From NCBI RefSeq assembly GCF_021462825.1, contig NZ_JAKEEB010000049.1:1-34558 (forward strand): a stretch of DNA of 34,558 bases, written 5' to 3'. The translations under genes and the position numbers were made by a program. Source of the DNA: Streptomyces glomeratus (lineage in GTDB: Bacteria; Actinomycetota; Actinomycetes; Streptomycetales; Streptomycetaceae). Of the stretch, positions 22,290-29,578 are shown one piece after another. The stretch's first letter is position 1. The number at the start of each line of letters is the position of its first letter. The notes under the pieces are model-generated. The model searched no databases. It saw nothing but the letters and a program-made list of their open reading frames with translations, and was not told the origin of the DNA.

Positions 22290-23708
22290 TCAGGCCGCCG
22301 TGGGCAGCGGGTCCGCGAGGCGGGTCGGGCCCGCGCCCAGGTCGGCCAGGACGGCGGACGCGGCCCGGCGGCCCGAGTGCAGCGCGCCCTGGACCGTACT
22401 CGTGTCCCGGTGGTCGCCGCACACATACAGCCCGGCCAGCAGCCGCACCGGCCGGCGCAGATCGTGCGGCGGCCGCATCGCCGGCACGGCCCGCGCGGTG
22501 TGGTACACGGCGAGCGTCTCCCAGCGCATGGTCGAGGTGCCGTACAGCCGTGCCAGATGGGCCCGTACGGCACCGTCGACATCGTCGGGGGGTGTGCCGA
22601 GGACCGTGGAGGAGACCAGGGCGCGGCCCGCGGGTGCCCGGGACGGGTCCACCAGGCTCACGACCGCCGTGTGCGCCACCGGGCCGTCGCGGTCCGCGTC
22701 GAGCAGCAGCGAGTCGCCCGTCCCCGGCGGCTCCTCCATGGTGTGGTGGACGACCGTGACGGGGTGGAAGTCGGGCACGCGCAGTCCCGGCAGCAGCTCG
22801 GCGGCGGCGGACGCGTCGGTGGCCAGCAGAACGGCCTGACACCGCAGTTCACCGTGTTCCGCGGTGGTCACCGACGTCGTGGAGATGGAGGTGGCACGCA
22901 CCCCCGTGTGCACGGTGCCCGGCGGCAGCGCCCGGGCCAGCAGTTCGGGCAGGACGTCCGCGCCGCCCTCCGGCATGCACAGCCGGCCGCTCGCGAAGGC
23001 ACGCAGCGCGAGATCGGCACAGCGGCTCGACGTGGTCAGCTCCGGGTCGCACAACAGGGCGGCCAGCAGGGGCCGGAGAAAGCCGTCGACGGTCCGGGCG
23101 GGGATCCCGCGCGCCGCGAGCGCGTGCCCGGTGGCCGACTCGGGCCGGGCCAGCAGGCGTTCCATCGGGGTCGCGGCGATCCGCGCCAGCGCCGCACCCA
23201 GCCGGGCCTGGTCCATGGCACCGCCCAGCGGGGTGGCGGGCCGCGACCCGGTCCCGCGCGATCCCGTCGCCAGCGACCGGGCGGTGCGCGCCAGACCCGA
23301 ACGGCTCACCGGCCAGGGCGCGGACGCCGTGCGGGGAGCGGTTGCGAGGGCGCGTACGGCGCTCAGCGCCGTCCGTGCGCCCCCTGCGCCCCCGCCCGCC
23401 GGTGCGGCACCCGCGCGGTGGTGGCGCCCCTCGCTGTGCACCAGAACGCCCGGCGCGAAGGGGCGCAGGACGAGGGGTTCGAGCCCCGGTGTCAGGCGCA
23501 GTTCGGGGTACGCGGTGGACAGGAGCTGTCCGATCCGGTCGAGCCGGAAGCCGTCGACCTTCTCGGTCGACATGCGCCCGCCGACGTAAGGGGCGGCCTC
23601 CAGGACCGCGGTCGTGATTCCTGCGCTGGTCAGCCGGTGGGCCGCCGCGAGGCCGGCGAGCCCGGCCCCCACGATGACGACATCCGCCTGATACACGGGC
23701 TGTAGCAC
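22290..23708 (-). CDS. FAD-dependent oxidoreductase (amine oxidase / phytoene desaturase-like)
   Basis: This 472-residue flavoprotein has an N-terminal dinucleotide-binding motif ADVVIVGAGLAGLAAAHRLT followed by the acidic strand end (VLEAA) and GGRM, which contact FAD. The C-terminal motif VCGDHRDTSTVQGALHSGRR is the second FAD contact typical of the amine-oxidase/protoporphyrinogen-oxidase/desaturase superfamily. A low-complexity Gly/Ala stretch near residues 97-112 is likely a loop. The substrate is unknown; no carotenoid partner gene is present. The GTG at 23708 is chosen because GAGGAGG lies about five bases upstream and the Rossmann motif then begins at residue 9. It is 207 bp downstream of the TIGR01777 gene, same strand. 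Confidence 0.88.
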   Translation of the reverse strand: MLQPVYQADVVIVGAGLAGLAAAHRLTSAGITTAVLEAAPYVGGRMSTEKVDGFRLDRIGQLLSTAYPELRLTPGLEPLVLRPFAPGVLVHSEGRHHRAGAAPAGGGAGGARTALSAVRALATAPRTASAPWPVSRSGLARTARSLATGSRGTGSRPATPLGGAMDQARLGAALARIAATPMERLLARPESATGHALAARGIPARTVDGFLRPLLAALLCDPELTTSSRCADLALRAFASGRLCMPEGGADVLPELLARALPPGTVHTGVRATSISTTSVTTAEHGELRCQAVLLATDASAAAELLPGLRVPDFHPVTVVHHTMEEPPGTGDSLLLDADRDGPVAHTAVVSLVDPSRAPAGRALVSSTVLGTPPDDVDGAVRAHLARLYGTSTMRWETLAVYHTARAVPAMRPPHDLRRPVRLLAGLYVCGDHRDTSTVQGALHSGRRAASAVLADLGAGPTRLADPLPTAA

Positions 23709-23915
23709 GTGCCCCTCCTCGAGGTTGTGCGGCCGGTGGAGACGTGATGCCCCCAACAGGCTGGAGAAATACCCGAGTTCGGATCGAGCGTAGGTCTGTG
23801 AACGGTCAGAAGAAGTCGCGCATCAACAGAGCACGGTCGCACGGCGGTCGCATACGGGCGGAAGCGGTCTTCCCGCGCCTCCCGCTCCTCGCCGGCCACC
23901 TCGGCCGCACCGTCC

Positions 23916-24818
23916 CTACCCCTCCAGAGCGGCCCGCAGCGCCTCCTCGATCCTCGGGAACGCGAAGGAGAACCCGGACTCCAGCAGCCGCTTCGGCACC
24001 ACCCGCGCACTGCCGAGCACGTCCCCGGACATCCCGCCGAGTGCCAGCCGCAGGGCCGGCGCGGGCACCGGGAACAGCGTCGGACGGCGCAGCACGCGCC
24101 CCATCGCCTCCGTGATCTCACGGTTCGTCAGCGGTTGCGGAGCCGTCAGATTGAACGGGCCGGACAGATCCTCACGGTCGATCAGATGGCGCAGCGCCGC
24201 CACCTCGTCGTGCAGCGAGATGTACGACCAGTACTGGCTCCCGTTCCCCATGCGCCCGCCGAGCCCCGCCCGGAAGAGCGGGAACAGCCGCCCCCAGGCC
24301 CCGCCCCCACGGGCCACCACCAGACCGGTCCGCGCGAACACCGTCCGTACGCCCGCCTCCTGAGCCGGGGCCGCGGCATCCTCCCACTCCACGCACAGCG
24401 AGGGCAGGAAGCCGTCGCCGGGCGGTGCCTGCTCGTCGACCACCCGGTCTCCCGTGTCGCCGTAGAAGCCGATCGCGCTGCCGCTCACGAACACACGCGG
24501 CGGGTCGGGCAGGGAGGCGACCGCCTCCGCGAGCGCCGCCGTGCCCAGCACCCGGCTGTCACGGAGCGTCCTCTTGTAGGCGTCGGTCCACCGGTGGTCA
24601 CCGATACCGGCCCCGGCGAGGTTCACCACGGCGTCGCACCCCACGAGGCCCGCCGCGTCGATGTACTGCCCCTCGGGGTCCCAGCAGACCTCCTCCTCGC
24701 CCCGGGCCGCGCGCCGCACCAGACGCACCACCTCGTGGCCGTCCGCGGTCAGCGATCGCACCAGGGCGCTGCCGATCAGACCGGAGGCACCGGCCACGGC
24801 GATTCGGGATCGTTCCAT
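23916..24818 (-). CDS. TIGR01777 family NAD(P)-binding epimerase
   Basis: This 300-residue extended SDR has a Rossmann motif GASGLIGSAL at ~10-19. The family signature is NLAGAGIGDHRWTDAYKRTL, then SGSAIGFYGD, which carries the Tyr of the active site. A C-terminal DUF1731 segment ends in VPKRLLESGFSFAFPRIEEA. Family members include cell-division inhibitor SulA-like annotated proteins with no proven function. The ATG at 24818 has an AGGAT ribosome site about seven bases upstream. It is divergent from the GNAT gene, with 95 bp between. A GGGTAT motif further downstream near the FAD gene was considered and rejected as a sigma-B promoter. Confidence 0.93.
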   Translation of the reverse strand: MERSRIAVAGASGLIGSALVRSLTADGHEVVRLVRRAARGEEEVCWDPEGQYIDAAGLVGCDAVVNLAGAGIGDHRWTDAYKRTLRDSRVLGTAALAEAVASLPDPPRVFVSGSAIGFYGDTGDRVVDEQAPPGDGFLPSLCVEWEDAAAPAQEAGVRTVFARTGLVVARGGGAWGRLFPLFRAGLGGRMGNGSQYWSYISLHDEVAALRHLIDREDLSGPFNLTAPQPLTNREITEAMGRVLRRPTLFPVPAPALRLALGGMSGDVLGSARVVPKRLLESGFSFAFPRIEEALRAALEG

Positions 24819-24900
24819 GCGCCCATCCTGCCCCGTACGCCCCATCCGACCCGCCCGCCGGCCCCGGAAAGTCCCCGGACGGGTCCTCGTGCCTCAGCCG

Positions 24901-24906
24901 TACAGT
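24901..24906 (+). promoter_or_regulatory. -10 element of a leaderless GNAT transcript
   Basis: TACAGT ends 7 bases before the ATG at 24914, with no ribosome site between. Transcription should begin at the start codon. The -35 is weak. Confidence 0.65.
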
Positions 24907-24913
24907 GACCACC

Positions 24914-25402
24914 ATGCCCGTTCCGTACATACGCCTCGCCACATCCGGCGACGAGGACGCGCTCGGCCGCCTCGACCGCGCCACCTGGTCTCCGCTGCAC
25001 TCCGTACAGCCGCGTCCCGAGCGGCCGTACGAGCCGTTCTTCACCGAGCGGTTCGGGCCGCGGGACCACCTCGTCGCCGAGCTCGCCGGCGCCGTCGTCG
25101 GCTTCCTCCGTCTCGGTTTCCCGACGCCGCTGGAGTGCAACGCGCACGTCCGGCAGATCCAGGGGCTCGCCGTCGCCGACGAGGTCCGCGGCGCGGGGGT
25201 CGGCCGGGCCTTGCTGCGGGCCGCTCAGGAGGAGGCGAAGCGGCGGGGAGCGCGGCGCCTCACCCTGCGCGTCCTCGGACACAACACCCCGGCCCGCACG
25301 CTCTACGAGTCCGAGGGGTTCGTGGTGGAGGGCATCCTGCCCGAGGAGTTCCTGCTGGAGGGGACGTACGTCGACGACGTGCTCATGGGCCGGTTCCTGT
25401 GA
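24914..25402 (+). CDS. GNAT family N-acetyltransferase
   Basis: This 162-residue cytoplasmic acetyltransferase uses acetyl-CoA; the acceptor is unknown. Motif A is QGLAVADEVRGAGVGRALLR (~78-97), with the R/Q-x-x-G-x-G/A pyrophosphate loop RGAGVG. Motif B is VLGHNTPARTLYESEGFVVE, with the typical N-x-x-A-x-x-L-Y-E-x-x-G-F. Length is typical. The start at 24914 is supported by a -10 hexamer placed for a leaderless mRNA rather than by a ribosome site. It is divergent from the TIGR01777 gene and convergent with the protease gene, 12 bp between stops. Confidence 0.93.
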   Translation: MPVPYIRLATSGDEDALGRLDRATWSPLHSVQPRPERPYEPFFTERFGPRDHLVAELAGAVVGFLRLGFPTPLECNAHVRQIQGLAVADEVRGAGVGRALLRAAQEEAKRRGARRLTLRVLGHNTPARTLYESEGFVVEGILPEEFLLEGTYVDDVLMGRFL

Positions 25403-25414
25403 GCCCGGTGAGGC

Positions 25415-26608
25415 TCACGAGGTGACGAGGTCGCCCGTGTCCACCGGCGCCGTGGCGTGCGCCGCGCGTCCGGCGTCGCCCGCGACCTCGTCCGCCGTCA
25501 GCACGTACCCCGTCTCCGGGTCCGAGGTGGACCGGGCGAAGACGACGCCGTAGACCTGGCCGTCCGTGGTGAGCAGCGGGCCACCGGAGTTGCCGGGCAG
25601 CACGGTGGAGCGGATCGAGTAGATCTCCCGGGTGACGGTGTCCGTACTGTAGATGTTCTGGCCCGTGGCGTGGATCCGGCTCGCGACCGTGGCGGCCCGC
25701 AGCGTCAGATCGCCGTCCTCGGGATAGCCCGCGACCACGGCCGCGTCGCCGCGCTTGGCCTCGCCGTCGAAGCGCAGCACGGGCGCGCGCAGATCCGGCA
25801 CGTACAGCACGGCCACGTCCCGGTCCGGATCGAAGAGCACCACCCGGGCCGCGTACGACGGGCCGACGCCGCCGACGCGTACCGTTGGGTGATCGATACC
25901 CGCCACCACGTGGGCGTTGGTCATGACATGCCGGGTCGCGTACACGAAGCCGCTGCCCTCGCGGCCCTGGGTGCCCGAGGCGCCCTCGATCTTCACCGTG
26001 CTCAGCTTGGCGGCGTTCGTCGCGCTCGCCGTGACGTTGTCCCCCGAGGGTTTGGCCACCCCGGCCGTCGGTTCGTTCTCGAACGGGTTGAAGACCTGCG
26101 GGAAGCCGGCCTGGGCGAGTGCTGTCGTGGCGCGCGAGAACCAGGCCGGGGTGGTGTCCGGCATCGCGTTCTGCACGGTCCCCAGCAGCCGCGACTCCCG
26201 GATCGCCTCCGTGACCAGCGGGGAGGAGGAGGCCCCCAGCACGCTCGCGGCCACCCACGCCACGATCAGCACGGCCAGCGTGTTGGCCGCCGCGCCGCCG
26301 ATCCCGTCGGCCACCCGCAGCGGACTGCGGCCGGCCCGGTCCAGCTCGCGCCGCAGCTTCAGCGCCAGGCGTCCCGCCAGCTCGTGGCCCACCACCGCCG
26401 GGACCAGCACGGTGAACACCGCGGTCACCGTCGCCGCCGTCGTCCCACGCGTCACCAGGTTCATCACCCACGGCAGGATCCACACACCGACGACGGCCCC
26501 GCCGACGAAACCGGCCAGGGAGACACAGCCGGCCACCAGCCCGCGCCGGTAGCCGGACGCCGCGTAGGCCAGGATGACCAGCATCAGCAGGATGTCGAGC
26601 AGGTCCAC
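25415..26608 (-). CDS. MarP family membrane serine protease (CvpA + trypsin-like)
   Basis: This 397-residue protein has four hydrophobic segments in the N-terminal ~125 residues, forming a CvpA-like membrane domain (about 4-20, 25-45, 60-75, 107-125). A trypsin-like protease domain outside the cell follows. The catalytic triad is visible: His233 in MTNAHVV, Asp264 in DPDRDVAVL and Ser341 in VLPGNSGGPL. This is the architecture of M. tuberculosis MarP, an acid-resistance periplasmic protease that processes the peptidoglycan hydrolase RipA. The GTG at 26608 has an AAAGGCGG site about five bases upstream. It is divergent from a peptidoglycan-recognition amidase, which may be a functional link (inference). 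Confidence 0.93.
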   Translation of the reverse strand: MDLLDILLMLVILAYAASGYRRGLVAGCVSLAGFVGGAVVGVWILPWVMNLVTRGTTAATVTAVFTVLVPAVVGHELAGRLALKLRRELDRAGRSPLRVADGIGGAAANTLAVLIVAWVAASVLGASSSPLVTEAIRESRLLGTVQNAMPDTTPAWFSRATTALAQAGFPQVFNPFENEPTAGVAKPSGDNVTASATNAAKLSTVKIEGASGTQGREGSGFVYATRHVMTNAHVVAGIDHPTVRVGGVGPSYAARVVLFDPDRDVAVLYVPDLRAPVLRFDGEAKRGDAAVVAGYPEDGDLTLRAATVASRIHATGQNIYSTDTVTREIYSIRSTVLPGNSGGPLLTTDGQVYGVVFARSTSDPETGYVLTADEVAGDAGRAAHATAPVDTGDLVTS

Positions 26609-26796
26609 GAAGCCGCCTTTCTCTAGGACCCCTTAGTACGCGCCGCACGGGCCCAGTGATCAGCCACGCGCGCGGGGGCGCGGGGAAAGACGGCCGCGCG
26701 CGTCGACCAGTAGAAACGTCCCGGACAGGGACAATGGTTCCGCCAGGTGGCACAGCGCACATCGCGGATGCGCGAGGACCGGCCGACAGTGGGTCC

Positions 26797-27600
26797 ATGC
26801 GTGTCTTGCCAAGAGCCAGGCCGATCCGGCCACGGTGTGTACGGCTCCCGGGGGCCGCCCTGCTGCTGCTCGGCTGTCTGCCCGGGTTCGCCTCCTCCTT
26901 CTCGCTGATGACCTGCGCATCCCGCGTCGAACGGACGGTGGAGGTCCGGCCCGCGCACCTGGTGGGGGCCCGCTCGGCCGTACTGCATGCGGCGCCCATG
27001 CCGCGCATCGTGCCGCGGTCGGCCTGGGCGCGCGGGGGCATGCCGAAGCAGCCGCCGCCGCGCTACGACGACAAGGTCATCGCGGTCTTCGTGCACCACA
27101 CCGACTCGCCCAACCGCTACGCCTGCGCCGATGTGCCACGCATCATCAGGGCGCTGTACGCGGGCCAGATCGGCTACCGCCGCTGGGACGACATCGGCTA
27201 CAACTTCCTCGTCGACCGCTGCGGCAGGATCTACGAGGGCCGGGCGGGCGGCGTCGAACGTCCCGTCACCGGTGCCCACACCCAGGGCTTCAACCACCGC
27301 ACCGCGGGCATCGCCGCCATCGGCACCTTCACCGCGGGCGTGCCCGTGCCCCGGGCCATGACCGCCGCGATCGCGGCCGTGGCCGCGTGGAAGCTGGGCC
27401 TCGCGGACATCGACCCGCGCACCAAGGTGCGGCTCATCTCCAGCAACGGCAGGAGCCGGTACGAGCAGGGCGCCACCGTCCTGCTGCCCGCCCTGGCGGG
27501 CCACCGGGACGGCTACGCGACCACCTGCCCCGGGGCGGCCCTCAGCGCGCTGCTACCGGCGATCAGGCAACGGGCGGCGCATCTCCAGGGCAGGCGGTGA
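26797..27600 (+). CDS. Secreted peptidoglycan recognition protein / N-acetylmuramoyl-L-alanine amidase
   Basis: This 267-residue exported protein has a basic N-terminus, then a hydrophobic segment at ~18-38 (a cysteine at 27 and 40 leaves signal type I or lipoprotein open). A PGRP/amidase_2 domain occupies ~70-260. It starts IVPRSAWAR, then VIAVFVHHTDSPN with the first zinc His, the PGRP signature GYNFLVDRCGRIYEGR, the conserved GFNHRTAGI and late GHRD and TTCPG supplying the last His and Cys ligands. All zinc ligands and the catalytic Tyr appear present, so it is probably an active amidase that cuts the lactyl-peptide bond. The ATG at 26797 puts the signal sequence at the N-terminus. It is divergent from the MarP-like gene (188 bp). 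Confidence 0.92.
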   Translation: MRVLPRARPIRPRCVRLPGAALLLLGCLPGFASSFSLMTCASRVERTVEVRPAHLVGARSAVLHAAPMPRIVPRSAWARGGMPKQPPPRYDDKVIAVFVHHTDSPNRYACADVPRIIRALYAGQIGYRRWDDIGYNFLVDRCGRIYEGRAGGVERPVTGAHTQGFNHRTAGIAAIGTFTAGVPVPRAMTAAIAAVAAWKLGLADIDPRTKVRLISSNGRSRYEQGATVLLPALAGHRDGYATTCPGAALSALLPAIRQRAAHLQGRR

Positions 27601-27721
27601 CCGCCTCGGCCCTGTTGCCGTAGCGCTGCGAGCCGAGCAGGGGCCGTACTCGGCCGGCCGGACCATGGGATCGTCCGCTCGGCCGAATCTGTTGCTGTGT
27701 CCGGGACATGGACGAGGGCCG

Positions 27722-27881
27722 GCCGAGCACCGGCGGCTCCTGCACCTCCGGCTCCACGGCATCACGATCCGGGGAGGCGATTCCCCCCGCTGACGCTCAT
27801 CAAGACAGCACCGGCGGCGCGGTGACGCTCGATCACAGTGAGGTGGACGACAACGCCTCCACCGTCGCACCCGGCGGCGGT
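27722..27881 (+). pseudogene. Decayed right-handed beta-helix (polymorphic outer membrane protein/pectate-lyase-like) fragment
   Basis: Two fragments in different frames read like successive beta-helix rungs. LHLRLHGITIRGGDSPR (27740-27790, then TGA) is in one frame. STGGAVTLDHSEVDDNASTV (about 27807-27866) is in the next frame. The G-I-T-I-R-G-G-D and G-G-A-V-T-L-x-x-S-x-V-x-x-N-x-A patterns are typical of Ca-independent beta-helix repeats. No start, signal peptide or further rungs remain, so it is best read as a broken remnant. The rest of the 346-bp gap 27601-27946 holds nothing else I can support. Confidence 0.4.
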
Positions 27882-27946
27882 CGCAGCACCCGTGTGTTCC
27901 GCCACGCGGGTCTGCGGGGCTCGTCCACCGTCCCGGAGATCACGCG

Positions 27947-28465
27947 TCAGCCCTTGAAGCGCTCCCACAGCCTGGGGTAGCGCTCCGCGAGCACGGACTC
28001 GTCCTCCAGGTCGAACGGTGTTCCCTCCGGCTCGGAGGCCATGGGCGGGATGCCCAGGTCGGGCGCCACGGTCCCGGTCAGCTGCTCGTACGCCTCGTCC
28101 GCCGCGTAGCCCAGCTCCTCGCCGTCCCCGTCGACCTCCTCGTCGAAGTCGCCCAGGAGGCCGGCGAGCGAGTCGGGGTCGTGCAGGGCTCCCTCGTAGA
28201 CCTCCCGGCCCTGGCCGATCAGCCAGCACCGGAAGAAGTCGAACGCGTCGTCGCTCGCCCCGTCGAGCAGCACCCAGGCGGCGCCCCACAGGTCCCAGCG
28301 GTAGGAGCGGTTGTAGCGGTACTCGAAGTGGCGGGCGAAGTCCAGCACGGTGTCCGGGTCCAGCCGGAGCAGCCGTTCGACCAGCTGGTCGGCCTGTTCT
28401 TCGGAGTCGCCCCCGGCGGCCTCGCGGCTCGCGTCCACCAGCTCCCAGAACTCCGTCTCGTCCAT
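27947..28465 (-). CDS. DUF4240 domain-containing protein
   Basis: This 172-residue acidic soluble protein starts MDETEFWELVDASREAAGGD. It continues with the DUF4240 pattern: LDPDTVLDFARHFEYRYNRS, YRWDLWGAAWVLLDGASDDA and FDFFRCWLIGQGREVYEGAL. Members are common in Streptomyces with no known role; they often sit in polymorphic toxin/immunity or stress-related contexts, but none is visible here. The ATG at 28465 has no clear ribosome site, so a leaderless mRNA is possible. It follows the WYL regulator by 56 bp on the same strand and may share its transcript. Downstream lies the beta-helix remnant. Confidence 0.88.
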   Translation of the reverse strand: MDETEFWELVDASREAAGGDSEEQADQLVERLLRLDPDTVLDFARHFEYRYNRSYRWDLWGAAWVLLDGASDDAFDFFRCWLIGQGREVYEGALHDPDSLAGLLGDFDEEVDGDGEELGYAADEAYEQLTGTVAPDLGIPPMASEPEGTPFDLEDESVLAERYPRLWERFKG

Positions 28466-28521
28466 CACGGGACCAGCATCGGCCCTCGGCGGGTGGGACG
28501 CACGCGGAGTGCGGCGGAACC

Positions 28522-29496
28522 TCACGGGCCGTAGAGCCGGGCGAGCCGCAGCGCGTCCCGCGCGAAACGGGCGCGCAGTTCCCGCGGCGCCAGTACCTCG
28601 ACCTCCGGCCCCAGCGCCGTCAGTTGCGCGTGCGCGACCTCCTCGGACTCCACCGGCAGCGTCACCGTCACCCACCCCTGCCCGTCCGGGGCGCCCACGG
28701 CCGCCAGCGCCGCGCGGGCCGACGCGGGATCCACGGCGTGGGGCAGTCTGCGCACGCCCTCCTCGGACAGCCGCACCACGACCTCGGCGCGCAGCAGCGA
28801 CCGCGCGAACTGCCCGGCCCGCTCCGCCCAGAAGGCGGGCAGATCGAACTCCCCGTCCCGCGCGAACAGCTCCCCGCCGGACGCAACGGCCGTGAACCGG
28901 TCGATGCGGTACACCCGGAAGGTCCCGGCCCCCGTCACCCGCGCGCACACGTACCACACACCCGCCTTGAGCACGAGCCCGTACGGCTCCAGCTCCCGCT
29001 CCACCTCGTCGGCACCGCGCCGGTATCGCGCGCTGATCCGGCGGTCGTCCCAGACCGCGTCCGCGACCCGGGGCAGCAGCGGCGGGGTCTCCGGCTCCGT
29101 GAACCAGGCGGGTGCGTCCAGATGGAAGCGCTGCGCCGCCGCACGGGAGGCGTCGCGCAGCGAGGGCAGGAGAGCGGCGGACACCTTCAGCCGGGCCGCG
29201 GAGGCCGCGTCCTCCAGGCCCATCTCACGCAGCGCCCCCGGCACCCCGCTGAGGAACAGCGCCTCGGCCTCGCCGCGCGCGAGCCCGGTCAGCCGGGTGC
29301 GGTAACCGCCGACGAGCCGGTAGCCCCCCGCCCGCCCACGGTCCGCGTACACCGGGACGCCCGCCTCCGACAGCGCCTGCGCGTCCCGGGTGACGGTCCG
29401 CTCGGACACCTCCAGTTCACGGGCCAGCTGGGCCGCGGTCATCGAGGTCCGGGACTGCAACAGCAGCACCATCTTGATCAGGCGAGCGGCACGCAT
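28522..29496 (-). CDS. WYL domain transcriptional regulator (YafY/PafC-like family)
   Basis: This 324-residue regulator has an N-terminal DeoR/HTH_11-type winged helix (residues ~1-60) with SMTAAQLARELEVSERTVTR. The WYL domain is at ~140-215; its core reads LEPYGLVLKAGVWYVCARVT, with W-Y-V standing for W-Y-L. A C-terminal WCX-like extension (~225-324) follows. WYL proteins sense nucleic acid or small ligands and include PafB/PafC. This one is a single, self-standing regulator, not obviously PafB or PafC, which are usually a tandem pair beside the proteasome. It is followed by the DUF4240 gene on the same strand. The ATG at 29496 has only a G-rich stretch upstream. Target genes are unknown. 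Confidence 0.9.
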   Translation of the reverse strand: MRAARLIKMVLLLQSRTSMTAAQLARELEVSERTVTRDAQALSEAGVPVYADRGRAGGYRLVGGYRTRLTGLARGEAEALFLSGVPGALREMGLEDAASAARLKVSAALLPSLRDASRAAAQRFHLDAPAWFTEPETPPLLPRVADAVWDDRRISARYRRGADEVERELEPYGLVLKAGVWYVCARVTGAGTFRVYRIDRFTAVASGGELFARDGEFDLPAFWAERAGQFARSLLRAEVVVRLSEEGVRRLPHAVDPASARAALAAVGAPDGQGWVTVTLPVESEEVAHAQLTALGPEVEVLAPRELRARFARDALRLARLYGP

Positions 29497-29526
29497 GGGG
29501 CCATCATGCCCCCGGCAACCGACGGC

Positions 29527-29556
29527 GAAGGGGCACGGCGGCCGCCGTACCCCTTC
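29527..29556 (-). terminator. Intrinsic terminator of aceE
   Basis: Arms 29527-29541 and 29542-29556 are complementary except one pair, which is C:A in the plus-strand RNA but a G:U wobble in the minus-strand RNA. The hairpin is therefore fully paired only for aceE transcripts. It begins 23 bp past the aceE stop. Confidence 0.75.
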
Positions 29557-29578
29557 ACCTTCACCGCGTCACGGGCCC

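Noticed and set aside
23772..23785. GGGTAT on the minus strand upstream of the FAD oxidoreductase, considered as a sigma-B -10
   Set aside because: No GNNTN element lies 14-16 bases upstream, so the promoter call is not supported.
27708..27980. 90-codon plus-strand frame as an intact gene
   Set aside because: No ribosome site, runs into the 3' end of the DUF4240 gene, and only a short internal part resembles a beta-helix. Reported as a remnant instead.
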